Source: Prochlorococcus sp. AG-363-J23
GTDB lineage: Bacteria > Cyanobacteriota > Cyanobacteriia > PCC-6307 > Cyanobiaceae
DNA: 64,000 nucleotides
Assembly (NCBI GenBank): GCA_003280245.1
Contig: QCFN01000002.1
Location: 1-64,000, forward strand
Direction: 5' to 3'
Positions 55,085 through 64,000 of this stretch are shown here, piece by piece. Each line of letters begins with the position of its first letter. The first letter of the stretch is position 1. The translations under genes and the position numbers were made by a program. The notes below the pieces were generated by a model. It ran no database searches and was not told where the DNA came from. It saw only the letters and a list, made by a program, of their open reading frames with translations.

Positions 55085-55481
55085 GACCCTTTGAAATGCA
55101 GATTTAATCTCTGGTGATCAATCAGAATGCTGTGCGACTGAGTTATTACAGGTTATTTGAAAACTCACCTTTATTAAAGGCTGCTGTTCAAAGAGAGTGA
55201 TTTTGAATTATTTAAGCCCTAGCAAGGCTTTTGAAAGAAGTTAGTGGCTGATCATTTGGTGCAATTCGAAACAATAGTGTTTTAGGCTTGTAGAGATACG
55301 AAACCAAGTCTTTCGAATTCCCTAATTCGGAAGACTTCGGTTTCGGAAACCTAACTAGCAAGGCACCATTTTTCTTCTATATGGGCTTAAGGTGAATGAC
55401 CTTGTCCTAGCGTTACTTCCACAGGCTTAGCGTTGGATCTAAAGGGGAACCCTCTCCTTTAATTTTGTACTCCTCTTTTCT
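55085..55481. promoter_or_regulatory. Divergent sufR-sufB intergenic region
   Basis: This is the longest gene-free stretch in the window. It holds a 21-bp near-perfect hairpin (55299-55345), a smaller hairpin with TAAAGG/CCTTTA arms at 55439-55460 close to the sufB start, a small CCTTT/AAAGG stem near 55170, and a repeated CGAAAC motif (near 55266, 55299). I found no CAAC-N6-GTTG, the SufR site described in Synechocystis. No confident -10/-35 pair could be placed. Confidence 0.6.
55299..55345. repeat. 21-bp near-perfect hairpin in the suf control region
   Basis: Arm 55299-55319 pairs with 55324-55345 around a CCCT loop. By direct comparison 20 Watson-Crick pairs and one G-T pair form, with one bulged C at 55338. 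No U-tract follows on either strand. It lies 137 bases upstream of the sufB ATG and 215 bases upstream of the sufR start. It may be an RNA structure in the sufB leader, a DNA operator, or a small RNA. Confidence 0.75.
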
Positions 55482-56924
55482 ATGACTAGTCGAAATGCAG
55501 TCGGAGAACTTGTTTCGCAGCCATATAAGTATGGCTTCGTAACTGAAATAGAGACCGAGAAGATTGCTAAGGGTCTTAATGAGGATGTAATTAGATTGAT
55601 TTCTTCTAAAAAACAAGAACCAGAGTTTTTATTAAATTTCCGCCTTCGGGCTTTTAGAAAGTGGTTGCAAATGAAGGAGCCGAACTGGGCTGAATTAGGA
55701 TACCCTTCAATTGATTATCAGGATATAGTTTATTATGCGGCTCCCAAACAAAATCAAAAGAAATCAAGCTTGGATGAAGTTGACCCGAAATTATTAGAAA
55801 CATTTGATAAACTTGGCATACCGTTGGGAGAACAAAAGAGATTGGCGAATGTTGCAGTAGATGCAGTATTTGATAGTGTTTCTATTGCCACAACTTATAA
55901 GGAGAAGTTGGCTGAAGATGGAGTTGTTTTTTGCTCTATCAGTGAGGCGGTTAGTGAATACCCTGAACTTATAGAGAAGTATTTAGGTACAGTTGTTCCT
56001 CCTGGAGATAACTTTTTTGCAGCATTAAATTCTGCAGTTTTTAGTGATGGTTCATTCGTTTATATACCTAAAGGAGTTGAGTGTCCCATGGAATTATCCT
56101 CGTACTTTCGAATAAATTCAGGCGATACTGGTCAGTTTGAAAGAACACTAATAATTGCTGAAGAGTATTCTTCCGTGAGTTATTTAGAAGGATGTACAGC
56201 TCCAATGTTTGATACAAATACCTTGCATGCAGCTGTAGTTGAACTTGTTGCGCTTGATGAGGCATCTATTAAATACTCAACTGTGCAGAATTGGTATTCT
56301 GGCGATGAAAAAGGTGTTGGTGGTATTTATAATTTCGTTACCAAGCGTGGTCTTTGCAAAGGGATTAATAGCAAAATAAGTTGGTCACAAGTTGAAACTG
56401 GCTCAGCAATTACATGGAAATACCCTAGCTGTATTTTGCAAGGTGAAGGATCGGTAGGTGAGTTTTATTCTGTAGCATTAACAAATCATTTTCAGAAGGC
56501 CGATACAGGGACAAAAATGGTTCATGTTGCTCCTAACACTCGCTCAACAATTGTTAGTAAAGGCATTAGTGCGGGAAAATCTAGCAATAGTTATAGAGGA
56601 TTAGTGCAAATGGGGCCAAAGGCTTCTGGTGCAAGGAATTACAGCCAATGTGATTCGATGTTAATAGGTGATCTTGCTGCGGCAAATACTTATCCTTATA
56701 TTCGTTCTCAGCAACCTGCAGCAAGTATTGAGCATGAAGCCAGCACTTGTAGAATTTCTGAAGATCAATTGTTTTATCTTCAAAGCCGAGGAATTGGTTT
56801 TGAGGAAGCTGTATCGATGATGGTCAGCGGCTTTTGCCGAGAGGTTTTTAACCAGTTGCCGATGGAATTTGCTGCAGAGGCTGACAAGCTTCTTTCTTTA
56901 AAGTTGGAGGGATCAGTCGGATAA
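55482..56924 (+). CDS. sufB: Fe-S cluster assembly scaffold SufB
   Basis: SufB forms the SufB-SufC-SufD scaffold that builds 4Fe-4S clusters. The 480-residue protein has the family blocks [46 protein letters not shown] strand ([16 protein letters not shown]), [10 protein letters not shown] and the C-terminal [26 protein letters not shown] cysteine within the [11 protein letters not shown] segment and others may hold the cluster. It is the first gene of the suf operon and starts at ATG 55482. Confidence 0.97.
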   Translation: MTSRNAVGELVSQPYKYGFVTEIETEKIAKGLNEDVIRLISSKKQEPEFLLNFRLRAFRKWLQMKEPNWAELGYPSIDYQDIVYYAAPKQNQKKSSLDEVDPKLLETFDKLGIPLGEQKRLANVAVDAVFDSVSIATTYKEKLAEDGVVFCSISEAVSEYPELIEKYLGTVVPPGDNFFAALNSAVFSDGSFVYIPKGVECPMELSSYFRINSGDTGQFERTLIIAEEYSSVSYLEGCTAPMFDTNTLHAAVVELVALDEASIKYSTVQNWYSGDEKGVGGIYNFVTKRGLCKGINSKISWSQVETGSAITWKYPSCILQGEGSVGEFYSVALTNHFQKADTGTKMVHVAPNTRSTIVSKGISAGKSSNSYRGLVQMGPKASGARNYSQCDSMLIGDLAAANTYPYIRSQQPAASIEHEASTCRISEDQLFYLQSRGIGFEEAVSMMVSGFCREVFNQLPMEFAAEADKLLSLKLEGSVG

Positions 56925-56974
56925 ATGCTTAGTTTAAAACACAGTTTTTTAGTTAAATTATTTTCCTTGTTAAA

Positions 56975-57766
56975 GTGATCTCTAAAGACTCAGAAATCAT
57001 CCTTGAAATAAAAAATCTTCAAGCTCGTGTTGAAGACCAATCTATTTTGCAGGGAGTAAATCTAACAATTCGTTCCGGAGAGATTCATGCTCTTATGGGC
57101 CGTAATGGAAGTGGAAAAAGTACTCTTGCAAAAATACTTGCAGGTCATCCTTCTTATACCGTAACAGGTGGAACAGTTTTGTATTGTGGTAAAGATCTTT
57201 TAGATCTAGACCCTGAAGAACGTTCGCGAATCGGATTATTCCTTGGATTTCAATATCCAATTGAAATTCCAGGAGTTAATAATTTGGAGTTTCTGCGAGT
57301 AGCTACTAATGCTCGACGGCAAGGACTTAACAAGGAAGAATTAGATGTTTTTGAATTTGAGGAAGTTGTTAGAGAAAAACTAAAGATTGTTCAAATGGAT
57401 TCTTCATTTCTTGATAGAAGTGTAAATGAAGGGTTTTCGGGTGGCGAGAAAAAAAGAAATGAAATTTTGCAGATGGCCTTGCTAGAACCTACAGTTTCTA
57501 TCTTAGATGAGACTGATTCAGGCCTTGATATTGATGCTTTGAGAATAGTTTCATCAGGAGTTAATCAATTGTCTAATCCCAAGACTGCTACTCTTTTAAT
57601 AACACATTATCAACGCTTATTGAATGAGATTAAGCCTGATTTTGTTCATGTTATGTCAGCAGGGAGGATAATTAAAACTGGTGACAAAGAACTTGCACTT
57701 GACTTAGAGAAGACAGGGTATGACTGGATAGATAAAGATGCCCAGCCTAAGGGTAATGATTTATGA
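56975..57766 (+). CDS. sufC: Fe-S cluster assembly ATPase SufC
   Basis: SufC is the soluble ABC ATPase that drives rearrangement of SufB and SufD. Walker [10 protein letters not shown] is at residues 42-50, the Q-loop is [12 protein letters not shown], the signature is [12 protein letters not shown], and Walker B carries [16 protein letters not shown]. The GTG start at 56975 follows sufB by 50 bases; the stop overlaps sufD by four bases. Confidence 0.96.
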   Translation: MISKDSEIILEIKNLQARVEDQSILQGVNLTIRSGEIHALMGRNGSGKSTLAKILAGHPSYTVTGGTVLYCGKDLLDLDPEERSRIGLFLGFQYPIEIPGVNNLEFLRVATNARRQGLNKEELDVFEFEEVVREKLKIVQMDSSFLDRSVNEGFSGGEKKRNEILQMALLEPTVSILDETDSGLDIDALRIVSSGVNQLSNPKTATLLITHYQRLLNEIKPDFVHVMSAGRIIKTGDKELALDLEKTGYDWIDKDAQPKGNDL

Positions 57767-58995
57767 GATTGAACTCTAAAAATTGGTTAACTTCTTTACC
57801 ACAACCTTCTGGGACTCTTTCAGAAGTACAGCTTCGAGGAAGAGAGTTTTTGTTCTCTAATGATCTTCCTCCTAAGAACAATGAATCTTGGAGATTGGCT
57901 GATTACGAGAAACTGAATCGCTTTCTAGATCTGCCAGTTTCTAATGATTCATTTTTAGATTCTGAAAGCAGAAATCTTTGGCCTGAAGTAGCAAGTGGTG
58001 CTTTTAGAGTGGTTTTAGGACCTGCAGGAGAGTGTAATAGCGAAGTATCACTACCCGTTGGATTTCGGCGATTAACTAATCCCGAAATTGAGCAAATGCT
58101 AGGAAAAACTCTTGATAGTTGTTCATGCAAGGATTCATGGTCAGTTTCTCTTAATCATGCATTAACTAGTGAACTTCTTGCATTTTCTGTGAGCGGACGG
58201 AACTTGCCTCCAATGGAGTTAATTTCGCATGCTAAGACCAATGAGCTTTGCCCTACCAGGGTTCTCATCGTATTAGAGGAGAATGCTGAATTGGAACTAC
58301 TTCAAGTGGTGTTGGGATCAGATTTTTCTGCACATAGTCATCTTGTAGAAATACATATTGGACAAGAAGCAAATTTGACACATGGTTTGATAGGTATTGG
58401 AAATAATAACTCTGGCTTTATGGCTAATTTAGCTATTGAGCAGGAGCTGAGAAGTAATTATCTGTTTACTTCTTTTATTCAAGGTATGGCATTTGGAAGA
58501 GTTGAACCTCGCCTGGTTCAGCGAGATGGGCAAGCAAATACAACTATTCGAGGTCTTCAAATTGCTAAAGGTAGCGAGCAATTAGCAACTCATTCTTCAA
58601 TTTGTTTTAAAGGACCAAATGGAACATTAGATCAATTGCAAAAGGCTATAGCAAATGATTCTTCTCATTCTATTTTTAACGGAACTATTGATGTGCCAAG
58701 GGTTGCTCAGGGTACAAATGCAGAACAATTGAGCCGCAATCTTTTGTTGTCTAGTAGAGCAAGGATTGACGCTAAACCTGAATTGAAAATAGTTGCAGAT
58801 GATGTTAGATGTGCACATGGTGCAACTGTTAGCCAACTTCAGCAAGAGGAGGTTTTTTATTTGAGAAGTCGAGGTATTACTTCGAATCAGGCAGCCAAGC
58901 TTCTTTTGGATGGATATTGCCAGGAAATTTTAGAGAAGCTTCCAAGTAATGCCAAGAATTGGATTATCTCTGATGAATGTAAATTGATTATTTAG
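57763..58995 (+). CDS. sufD: Fe-S cluster assembly protein SufD
   Basis: SufD pairs with SufB on a SufC dimer. The protein is 410 residues, with a variable N-terminal half and the conserved right-handed beta-helix region: [69 protein letters not shown]. The last has the histidine near the SufB-SufD interface. The start ATG overlaps the sufC stop, and sufS follows after four bases. Confidence 0.95.
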   Translation: MRLNSKNWLTSLPQPSGTLSEVQLRGREFLFSNDLPPKNNESWRLADYEKLNRFLDLPVSNDSFLDSESRNLWPEVASGAFRVVLGPAGECNSEVSLPVGFRRLTNPEIEQMLGKTLDSCSCKDSWSVSLNHALTSELLAFSVSGRNLPPMELISHAKTNELCPTRVLIVLEENAELELLQVVLGSDFSAHSHLVEIHIGQEANLTHGLIGIGNNNSGFMANLAIEQELRSNYLFTSFIQGMAFGRVEPRLVQRDGQANTTIRGLQIAKGSEQLATHSSICFKGPNGTLDQLQKAIANDSSHSIFNGTIDVPRVAQGTNAEQLSRNLLLSSRARIDAKPELKIVADDVRCAHGATVSQLQQEEVFYLRSRGITSNQAAKLLLDGYCQEILEKLPSNAKNWIISDECKLII

Positions 58996-58999
58996 AACC

Positions 59000-60250
59000 T
59001 TGTCTATTCAAAATCTTGCAGAATTGACTCGAGGTGATTTCCCTCTTTTGGATAACAAATCCGCGAGTCAACATAAATTGATTTATTTTGATCATGCGGC
59101 GACTAGCCAGAAACCTAAAGATGTAATTAATGCTTTAACTAATTACTATAGCCATTACAATGCGAATGTTCATAGAGGTGCTCATCAATTAAGTGCTAGA
59201 GCTACCGAATCTTTTGAAGGCGCCAGAGAAATTACGGCAAATTTTGTCAAGGCTAATTCTTCACGGGAGATTATATTTACTCGTAATGCTAGTGAATCAA
59301 TTAACTTGGTTGCCCGTTCTTGGGGTGAGGAAAATATTCGGGAAGGTGATGAAATATTACTTACAATTATGGAGCATCATAGTAATATTGTTCCTTGGCA
59401 GATTTTGGCAAAAAAAACAGGATGCAAGTTGCGTTTTGCAGAATTAACTGTTGATGGTGAATTAGATATTGAGGATTTCTTGAGCAAGCTTTCTCATCGC
59501 ACAAAATTGGTAAGCTTGGTTCACATAAGTAATTCACTTGGTTGTTGTAATCCTATTCAAGAAGTTGTTTCTATTGCGCGTAAATTTGACACATTAATAT
59601 TGTTAGACGCTTGTCAGAGTCTTGCACATAGAGCAATAGATGTGGCATCATTAGATGTTGATTTTTTGGTGGGTTCTTCACATAAGTTATGTGGACCTAC
59701 AGGTATTGGATTCCTTTGGTCTCGAGAAGAGTTGTTGGATCAAATGCCTCCTTTTCTAGGTGGAGGTGAAATGATTCAGGAGGTTTTTCTTGATCAAAGT
59801 TCATGGTCTAATTTGCCACATAAATTTGAGGCTGGTACACCAGCCATTGCAGAGGCTATTGGTATGGGAGTGGCCATTAAATATCTCGAGAATTTGGGAT
59901 TTGAAAAGATTCAGGATTGGGAAAAAACTTTAACCACTCATCTTTTTGATTCTTTGGAATCTGTTGAGGGAATTAAAATTTATGGGCCATCTATCAATAG
60001 GCAGCCTAATAGAGGTTCCTTGGCTTCTTTCACAATTGATGGCGTGCATGTAAATGATTTGGCTGAGTTATTAGATACAAGAGGAATATGTATTCGTAGT
60101 GGTCACCATTGTTGTCAGCCTCTGCATCGCTATTATGGAATCCCTGGGACTGCAAGGGCTAGCCTAAGCTTTACATCAACTATTGAAGAAATTAACTATT
60201 TTAAGGATGAATTGATATCTATAGTTGACTTTTTGAAGGCTCAAATTTGA
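59000..60250 (+). CDS. sufS: Cysteine desulfurase SufS
   Basis: SufS removes sulfur from cysteine as a persulfide for SufBCD. The PLP lysine is K229 in GSSHKLCGP, with HHSNIVPWQ near residue 127 and the substrate arginine in RSGHHCCQP (about 366-373). C371 (or C372) is in the position of the catalytic cysteine of the class II group. TTG start at 59000. No sufE is visible in the window. The last 10 bases overlap the S9 peptidase gene convergently. Confidence 0.96.
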   Translation: MSIQNLAELTRGDFPLLDNKSASQHKLIYFDHAATSQKPKDVINALTNYYSHYNANVHRGAHQLSARATESFEGAREITANFVKANSSREIIFTRNASESINLVARSWGEENIREGDEILLTIMEHHSNIVPWQILAKKTGCKLRFAELTVDGELDIEDFLSKLSHRTKLVSLVHISNSLGCCNPIQEVVSIARKFDTLILLDACQSLAHRAIDVASLDVDFLVGSSHKLCGPTGIGFLWSREELLDQMPPFLGGGEMIQEVFLDQSSWSNLPHKFEAGTPAIAEAIGMGVAIKYLENLGFEKIQDWEKTLTTHLFDSLESVEGIKIYGPSINRQPNRGSLASFTIDGVHVNDLAELLDTRGICIRSGHHCCQPLHRYYGIPGTARASLSFTSTIEEINYFKDELISIVDFLKAQI

Positions 60251-62199
60251 ATATTGAGGTGTTGCCTGAAAAACCTTTCGGTTTCGTTTAACACTTTAAT
60301 TTGCGTTTTTCCATCTTTAAAGCCATGTCCTTCTTCTTTGAACATGTATATTTCTGTAGGAATGTTATTTTTTGAGAGAGCTGCTGCCATTTTTGAGCAA
60401 TGCTCTGCTGGGACTACTTTATCCTTCATTCCTTGAAAGAAAATCACAGGGCATGAAATTTTTTCTGAATTAAATAAAGGTGAAAGAGCTTTATATCTTT
60501 CTTTATGGCTATGCCAATCGCCGATGAGACTATCTAGATATCTTGCTTCGAACCTATGAGTGTTATTTGCCATTGAGGTGAGATCACTTACTGCATAACG
60601 ACAAGCTCCAACTTTGAAAATATCTGTAAAGCACAAGCAAGCCAAAGTTGTATAGCCTCCAGCGCTGCCGCCTTCTATAGCAATGCGTTTTGAATCAACT
60701 TTGCCAGCTTTGATTAGAGCTTTGGCTGCAAGTGAACAATCCTGCACATCAACTTCTCCCCAGCGACCTAAAAGTCTTTCTCGATATTTTCTTCCGAAAC
60801 CTGTGGATCCTCCATAGTTGACATCAACTACAGCCCAACCTCGTGAAGTCCAAAATTGTATTCCTAGGTGTAGTCCTGTACTGGCCATACTTGTAGGGCC
60901 ACTATGACTTTTAACTAAAAGTGGTGGAAGTTGCTCTGTTTTAGTCTTTGGTGGGTAATACCAGGCATGAGTTTTTTGTTGGTTATATCCCTTGAACCAG
61001 AAAGGCTCAGCAATGCTTATCGCTTCTTTATTTAGTATTGATTTAATGCCTGCATAATGCCTCCAAGATTGTTTCTTGATGTCTATTTCAAGTAAACCTG
61101 TGTTGCTTAAGGAGTTGCTTGCAATAGCAAAAATTTTGCCATCGTTTTGAGCACTAATCCCAGAAATATCATCAAATGGCTGATCAATTCGCTGTATGTC
61201 CCCATTGCTTTTGAGAAGATTCAGGCTCCATCTAGCATTTTTACAGAATGCGACCAAAAGATTTGGTCCGATTGATGAGATGGTTCGCATACCATAAACC
61301 CATTGAGGCATTGCGGTCTCTGCATCAATTTGCCAGTCCCTAATCACTATTATATTTTCTCCGGGACATATATTTGCCTTGATAATATTCCACCATCCAT
61401 TGCTATCTTCTGACGCGACTAATTCATCATTGGATAACCAGTATGGTTGAAAAATAGATACTTTCCGACTATCTTTATGTCCCGCTATTAATGATTGCTT
61501 TATAATATTTCCACTATCTGTTAACTCGCCTAACCATAGTTGACTAGCATCCCATGGCATTGAATTTTGTTCCCATTCAACCCATGCAATTTTTCTTCCA
61601 TTAGGGCTTAATGTTGCATAGCCAATAAAGTCCCTAGGCTTATAAATAATTTTTGGTTTTTGTTCTGCTTTCTTTAAGGAAAGGCTTACTAGAAAATCTT
61701 GCCCATCTTTTTCCATTACACCTATCCAGATTTGCCGTACTGAATCAATTAGGCCATCAGCGAGTGAAAAGGTACCTTGTTTAGATATTCGAATTGCGGG
61801 GGTTTTAGGTGTTAGCCATAACAAATCTTCCTTGACCTCTTTGTTCAAGCCTTCCCATGTTTGTGTCCATACAGATCCATCTGGGGTTTCACTCCAAGCA
61901 AGGATCAGATTATTCTCTTCTGCAATTGTTGCTATTAATCCACCTCCATATCCGTGAACATTGCTACGAAGGTTGCGGGGTGCTGGCGTTAATTCTTGGG
62001 GCTTAAGGTCGTTTCGATTCCAGGGTCTAAAAAGAACAGTTGTTCGTCCACCTTCATCAGGTCGCTGCTCAAGCCAAAGAATCCAGTTTCCAATTAAATG
62101 AGGCTCTTTCAGCGAAGGAGTTTTTCCTACGGCCAGTGAAGCAGGAACTTTTTTAAAAACTTTGTTGCTGGCTTGTAATGGTTGGTTTTTAGGTTTCAT
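60241..62199 (-). CDS. S9 family prolyl oligopeptidase-like protein
   Basis: A 652-residue protein with an N-terminal beta-propeller (about 30-390) and a C-terminal alpha/beta-hydrolase. The serine is in EGGSAGGYTTL, the aspartate near MKDKVVPAEH, and the histidine in EEGHGF, with the oxyanion WAVVDVNYGGSTGFGRKYRE before. It resembles acylaminoacyl peptidases and dipeptidyl peptidases of the DPP6/S9C groups. No signal peptide is visible, so it is probably cytoplasmic. It is convergent with sufS and divergent from def. Confidence 0.9.
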   Translation of the reverse strand: MKPKNQPLQASNKVFKKVPASLAVGKTPSLKEPHLIGNWILWLEQRPDEGGRTTVLFRPWNRNDLKPQELTPAPRNLRSNVHGYGGGLIATIAEENNLILAWSETPDGSVWTQTWEGLNKEVKEDLLWLTPKTPAIRISKQGTFSLADGLIDSVRQIWIGVMEKDGQDFLVSLSLKKAEQKPKIIYKPRDFIGYATLSPNGRKIAWVEWEQNSMPWDASQLWLGELTDSGNIIKQSLIAGHKDSRKVSIFQPYWLSNDELVASEDSNGWWNIIKANICPGENIIVIRDWQIDAETAMPQWVYGMRTISSIGPNLLVAFCKNARWSLNLLKSNGDIQRIDQPFDDISGISAQNDGKIFAIASNSLSNTGLLEIDIKKQSWRHYAGIKSILNKEAISIAEPFWFKGYNQQKTHAWYYPPKTKTEQLPPLLVKSHSGPTSMASTGLHLGIQFWTSRGWAVVDVNYGGSTGFGRKYRERLLGRWGEVDVQDCSLAAKALIKAGKVDSKRIAIEGGSAGGYTTLACLCFTDIFKVGACRYAVSDLTSMANNTHRFEARYLDSLIGDWHSHKERYKALSPLFNSEKISCPVIFFQGMKDKVVPAEHCSKMAAALSKNNIPTEIYMFKEEGHGFKDGKTQIKVLNETERFFRQHLNIQI

Positions 62200-62240
62200 A
62201 TTATTTTTCAGGGATGGGGCGATTAATGCCTAAAATCCTT

Positions 62241-62870
62241 ATGTCGACAACCCCATGGTTTTCTTTGGCTAGAAGCTTTGCTCAATTAGCTCGCAACGCC
62301 GAGAAGTCTCAGTCTTCTGTTTCGGTAGTTAAGGAGCCCTTGGAGAATCCACCGATGGAAATCCATACTCTTGGGGAGAAGGTCTTAAGGCAGTCTGCGC
62401 GCAGAATTACTAAGGTTGATGAAACGATAAGAGATTTAGCAAGGGACATGCTTCGTAGCATGTATTCAGCTAAGGGAATTGGACTTGCAGCACCTCAAGT
62501 GGGAGTTCATAAACAGCTATTAGTTATTGATCTGGATATTGAGACTCCAACCACTCCGCCTATTGTTCTTATCAACCCAGAAATTATTGGTACAAGTGCA
62601 GGCTTGGAAACTTATGAGGAAGGATGTTTGAGTATTCCAGGAGTTTATTTAAACGTGATTAGACCCTCTGGGGTAAAGGTAAGTTTTCGTGATGAGATGG
62701 GTAGACCTAAAAAAATGAATGTTGATGGACTTTTAGCTAGATGCATACAGCATGAGATGGACCATTTAAAAGGAGTTCTTTTTGTTGATCGTGTTACTGA
62801 TCATGAGAACCTAGTTAAGGAGTTGAAGGATCATGGATTCAATACTAAAGATGTGAGGTCGTTTGAGTAG
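62241..62870 (+). CDS. def: Peptide deformylase
   Basis: Def removes the formyl group from new proteins. Motif I GIGLAAPQVG, motif II EGCLSIPG with the metal cysteine, and motif III QHEMDHLKG with the two metal histidines are all present. A 50-residue N-terminal extension precedes the core, normal for cyanobacterial forms. I chose ATG 62241; ATG 62214 would sit only 15 bases from the divergent peptidase start. Confidence 0.95.
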   Translation: MSTTPWFSLARSFAQLARNAEKSQSSVSVVKEPLENPPMEIHTLGEKVLRQSARRITKVDETIRDLARDMLRSMYSAKGIGLAAPQVGVHKQLLVIDLDIETPTTPPIVLINPEIIGTSAGLETYEEGCLSIPGVYLNVIRPSGVKVSFRDEMGRPKKMNVDGLLARCIQHEMDHLKGVLFVDRVTDHENLVKELKDHGFNTKDVRSFE

Positions 62871-62966
62871 TTTTCCCTTGTGAATTTAATTTGATATTTT
62901 TTGGAATTTGAATGCTGGGGTCAACTTGCTAAATTAGTGACTTGCAAATTTTTACTGTTTTTGTTT

Positions 62967-63137
62967 ATGACTCAGGTTACGGTTGGGGAAAACGAAGGAG
63001 TTGAATCCGCTTTAAGACGTTTTAAGCGCCAGGTTTCCAAGGCAGGAATTTTTATTGATCTCAAGCGTTTGCGTCATCATGAGACTCCTTTTGAAAAATA
63101 TAAGCGTAAGGCCCAACAGCGCCGCCGCCGCCGCTGA
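62967..63137 (+). CDS. rpsU: 30S ribosomal protein S21
   Basis: A 56-residue ribosomal protein of the small subunit. The sequence has [34 protein letters not shown] and the arginine-rich end characteristic of S21. ATG 62967 is the natural start; the longer open frame from 62901 adds a hydrophobic stretch foreign to the family. Confidence 0.96.
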   Translation: MTQVTVGENEGVESALRRFKRQVSKAGIFIDLKRLRHHETPFEKYKRKAQQRRRRR

Positions 63138-63272
63138 GTGTTGCCTCCATCTAGAAGGTTAAAGCAGATGAGGTTGCTTTTATATTGAGAAAAAGAATTA
63201 AATCAGTGTAATTACTCTGTGCGACTGACTTGGTAACCGACAAACTGAAAGAGAGTTCCTTTAGAGGCGATC

Positions 63273-63419
63273 ATGTCAAAATCTGTTTATGGAATCCGTC
63301 TTTGGCTAGCAGAAGCTCTTGAGTTTACTTTGAGGAATCCGATGGATGATAAAAATCAGCCACCTTTGATTGGCCCACAGCCATATAGGGATAAGCCTAT
63401 TAAGTCTCGTCATTTTTGA
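63273..63419 (+). CDS. 48-residue conserved small protein
   Basis: ATG at 63273 follows a good ribosome site (AGAGG at 63262-63266). The 48 residues carry a short helix (YGIRLWLAEALEFTLRNPM) and a polar tail DDKNQPPLIGPQPYRDKPIK. The pattern looks compact and constrained, as for a real gene. Function is unknown to me; it is not an HLIP, since ExxNGR is missing. Confidence 0.65.
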   Translation: MSKSVYGIRLWLAEALEFTLRNPMDDKNQPPLIGPQPYRDKPIKSRHF

Positions 63420-63600
63420 TTATTATTGTTGATTTGTTATAGAGCTACATTTGTTCTACTTTGTTTGTAAAAATCTTGTGTTTTTTGTGCTTCAATTATT
63501 TATCTATATTGATTCCTTTAAGCTTCTAGCTGTTTATTTTTAGCTGTTAACTCAGTGAGGTGTAATCTTTAAATGGATAGTAATTCTCATGGATGATGCT

Positions 63601-63942
63601 ATGGCGAGTGAAACTATCTTTAGTCAAATTCTAAGAGGAGAGTTGCCTTGTGATGAGGTATATAGTGATGAGCTTTGCTTAGCTTTTCGAGACATAGAGC
63701 CTCAGGCCCCTGTTCATATATTGCTTATACCCAGGAAGCCAATTGTAAATCTCACGCACATTGATGTCGAAGATAAAGAGTTGTTAGGTCATTTGTTGAT
63801 TATTGCTTCTAAAGTCGCACGGTCAGAGGGACTGGAGAGTTGGAGAACAGTAGTAAATAACGGTGTAGATGCGGGACAGACGGTTTTTCATCTTCATATT
63901 CATATAATTGGTGGGCGTCCTCTTTCTTGGCCACCTGGTTAA
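63601..63942 (+). CDS. HIT family nucleotide hydrolase (Hint-like)
   Basis: The catalytic HIT triad HLHIHIIGG lies near the C-terminus, with IFSQILRGELPCDEVY at the start. The 113-residue protein resembles the Hint/PKCI group that hydrolyses adenosine phosphoramidates. ATG 63601 (MASETIF) is chosen; ATG 63589 adds four residues. Confidence 0.94.
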   Translation: MASETIFSQILRGELPCDEVYSDELCLAFRDIEPQAPVHILLIPRKPIVNLTHIDVEDKELLGHLLIIASKVARSEGLESWRTVVNNGVDAGQTVFHLHIHIIGGRPLSWPPG

Positions 63943-63967
63943 GAGGTCTGAGTGAAAGAATATCTAA

Positions 63968-64000
63968 ATGACAACAACTTTTCGCGAGGCTAAGAAGGGC
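63968..64000 (+). CDS. Start of an unknown gene, 3'-truncated by window edge
   Basis: An ATG at 63968 opens a frame of 11 codons (MTTTFREAKKG) to the edge. Nothing can be said about its product from so little, and coding status is a guess from the position, 26 bases after the HIT gene on the same strand. Confidence 0.3.
   Translation, partial: MTTTFREAKKG

Noticed and set aside
1..64000. CRISPR arrays, IS elements, prophage, integrase sites or tRNA genes
   Set aside because: I read both strands and the gaps and found no regular repeat-spacer pattern, transposase or integrase motif, or cloverleaf. The gene order and composition look like uniform core chromosome. tRNAscan-SE and CRISPR search would settle it.

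Overview
The window is a piece of core chromosome from a low-GC marine picocyanobacterium, most likely a low-light-adapted Prochlorococcus. The sequence supports this through zeta-carotene desaturase (CrtQ), NDH-1 subunit NdhO, CRR7, a 48-residue high-light-inducible protein, a cyanobacterial SufR-SufBCDS locus, a VKOR-thioredoxin fusion, several small cyanobacterial families of unknown function (Ycf33/DUF751, DUF3120, DUF4346, DUF2973, DUF4912), very short intergenic gaps and AT-rich codon use. The exact strain is inference. I see no phage, insertion sequence, integrase, CRISPR array, tRNA or rRNA.

Layout. 1-5 kb: 3' part of cysK, a DnaJ-domain protein overlapping a GT39-like membrane glycosyltransferase with a TPR-like tail, ndhO, and a TIGR01777-type epimerase. 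5-7 kb (minus): lipid-A-disaccharide-synthase-related protein, TPR protein, IscA/SufA-like carrier. 7-9 kb (plus): crtQ and an SRPBCC protein. 9-13.5 kb (minus): a tight run hemD, GT2-TPR protein, nagZ-like, rbfA, ycf33-like. 13.5-18.7 kb: GST, CRR7 (convergently overlapping aroK), a tandem PTPS/QueD protein, RibD-C reductase, FemAB/GNAT-like protein, DUF4346 and a 30-residue membrane peptide. 18.7-24.7 kb: rimO, VKOR fusion, nadB, DUF3120, uppP. 24.7-30.3 kb (plus): TIGR03279/DUF512 radical-SAM protein, TolC-like protein, inositol-monophosphatase-family protein, YihY/BrkB protein, zinc-ribbon membrane protein. 30.3-33 kb (minus): DUF2973, an unknown, hli, a small membrane protein, xseA and xseB. 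33-37.8 kb: HtrA-type protease, a twin-CX3C mini-protein, an ABC-F ATPase, several small unknowns, a ribbon-helix-helix protein. 37.8-45.9 kb (minus): anmK, trkA, trkH, SLC13-type transporter, hflX, type II NADH dehydrogenase. 45.9-52.8 kb: cysH, coaX, prxQ, a phosphopantetheinyl transferase, a RarA fusion, pgm and a small membrane protein. 52.8-64 kb: DUF4912 protein, a small unknown, sufR, sufBCDS, an S9 peptidase, def, rpsU, a conserved mini-protein, a HIT protein and the first codons of another gene.

Themes. Iron-sulfur biogenesis is represented by SufR, SufBCDS and a separate A-type carrier, with clients such as RimO and the DUF512 radical-SAM protein in the same window. Sulfur assimilation (cysH, cysK), potassium uptake (TrkA/TrkH), anhydromuropeptide recycling (NagZ-like, AnmK), NDH-1 accessory factors (NdhO, CRR7) and envelope functions (UppP, TolC, glycosyltransferases) complete the picture.

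I do not see an obvious new multi-gene defence or mobile system. The least explained elements are: a 21-bp near-perfect hairpin between sufR and sufB; a twin-CX3C mini-protein; a tandem PTPS protein whose first copy has lost the catalytic histidine; a RarA with an extra C-terminal domain of about 290 residues; and inverted repeats in several promoter regions, one flanking the start of a ribbon-helix-helix gene.
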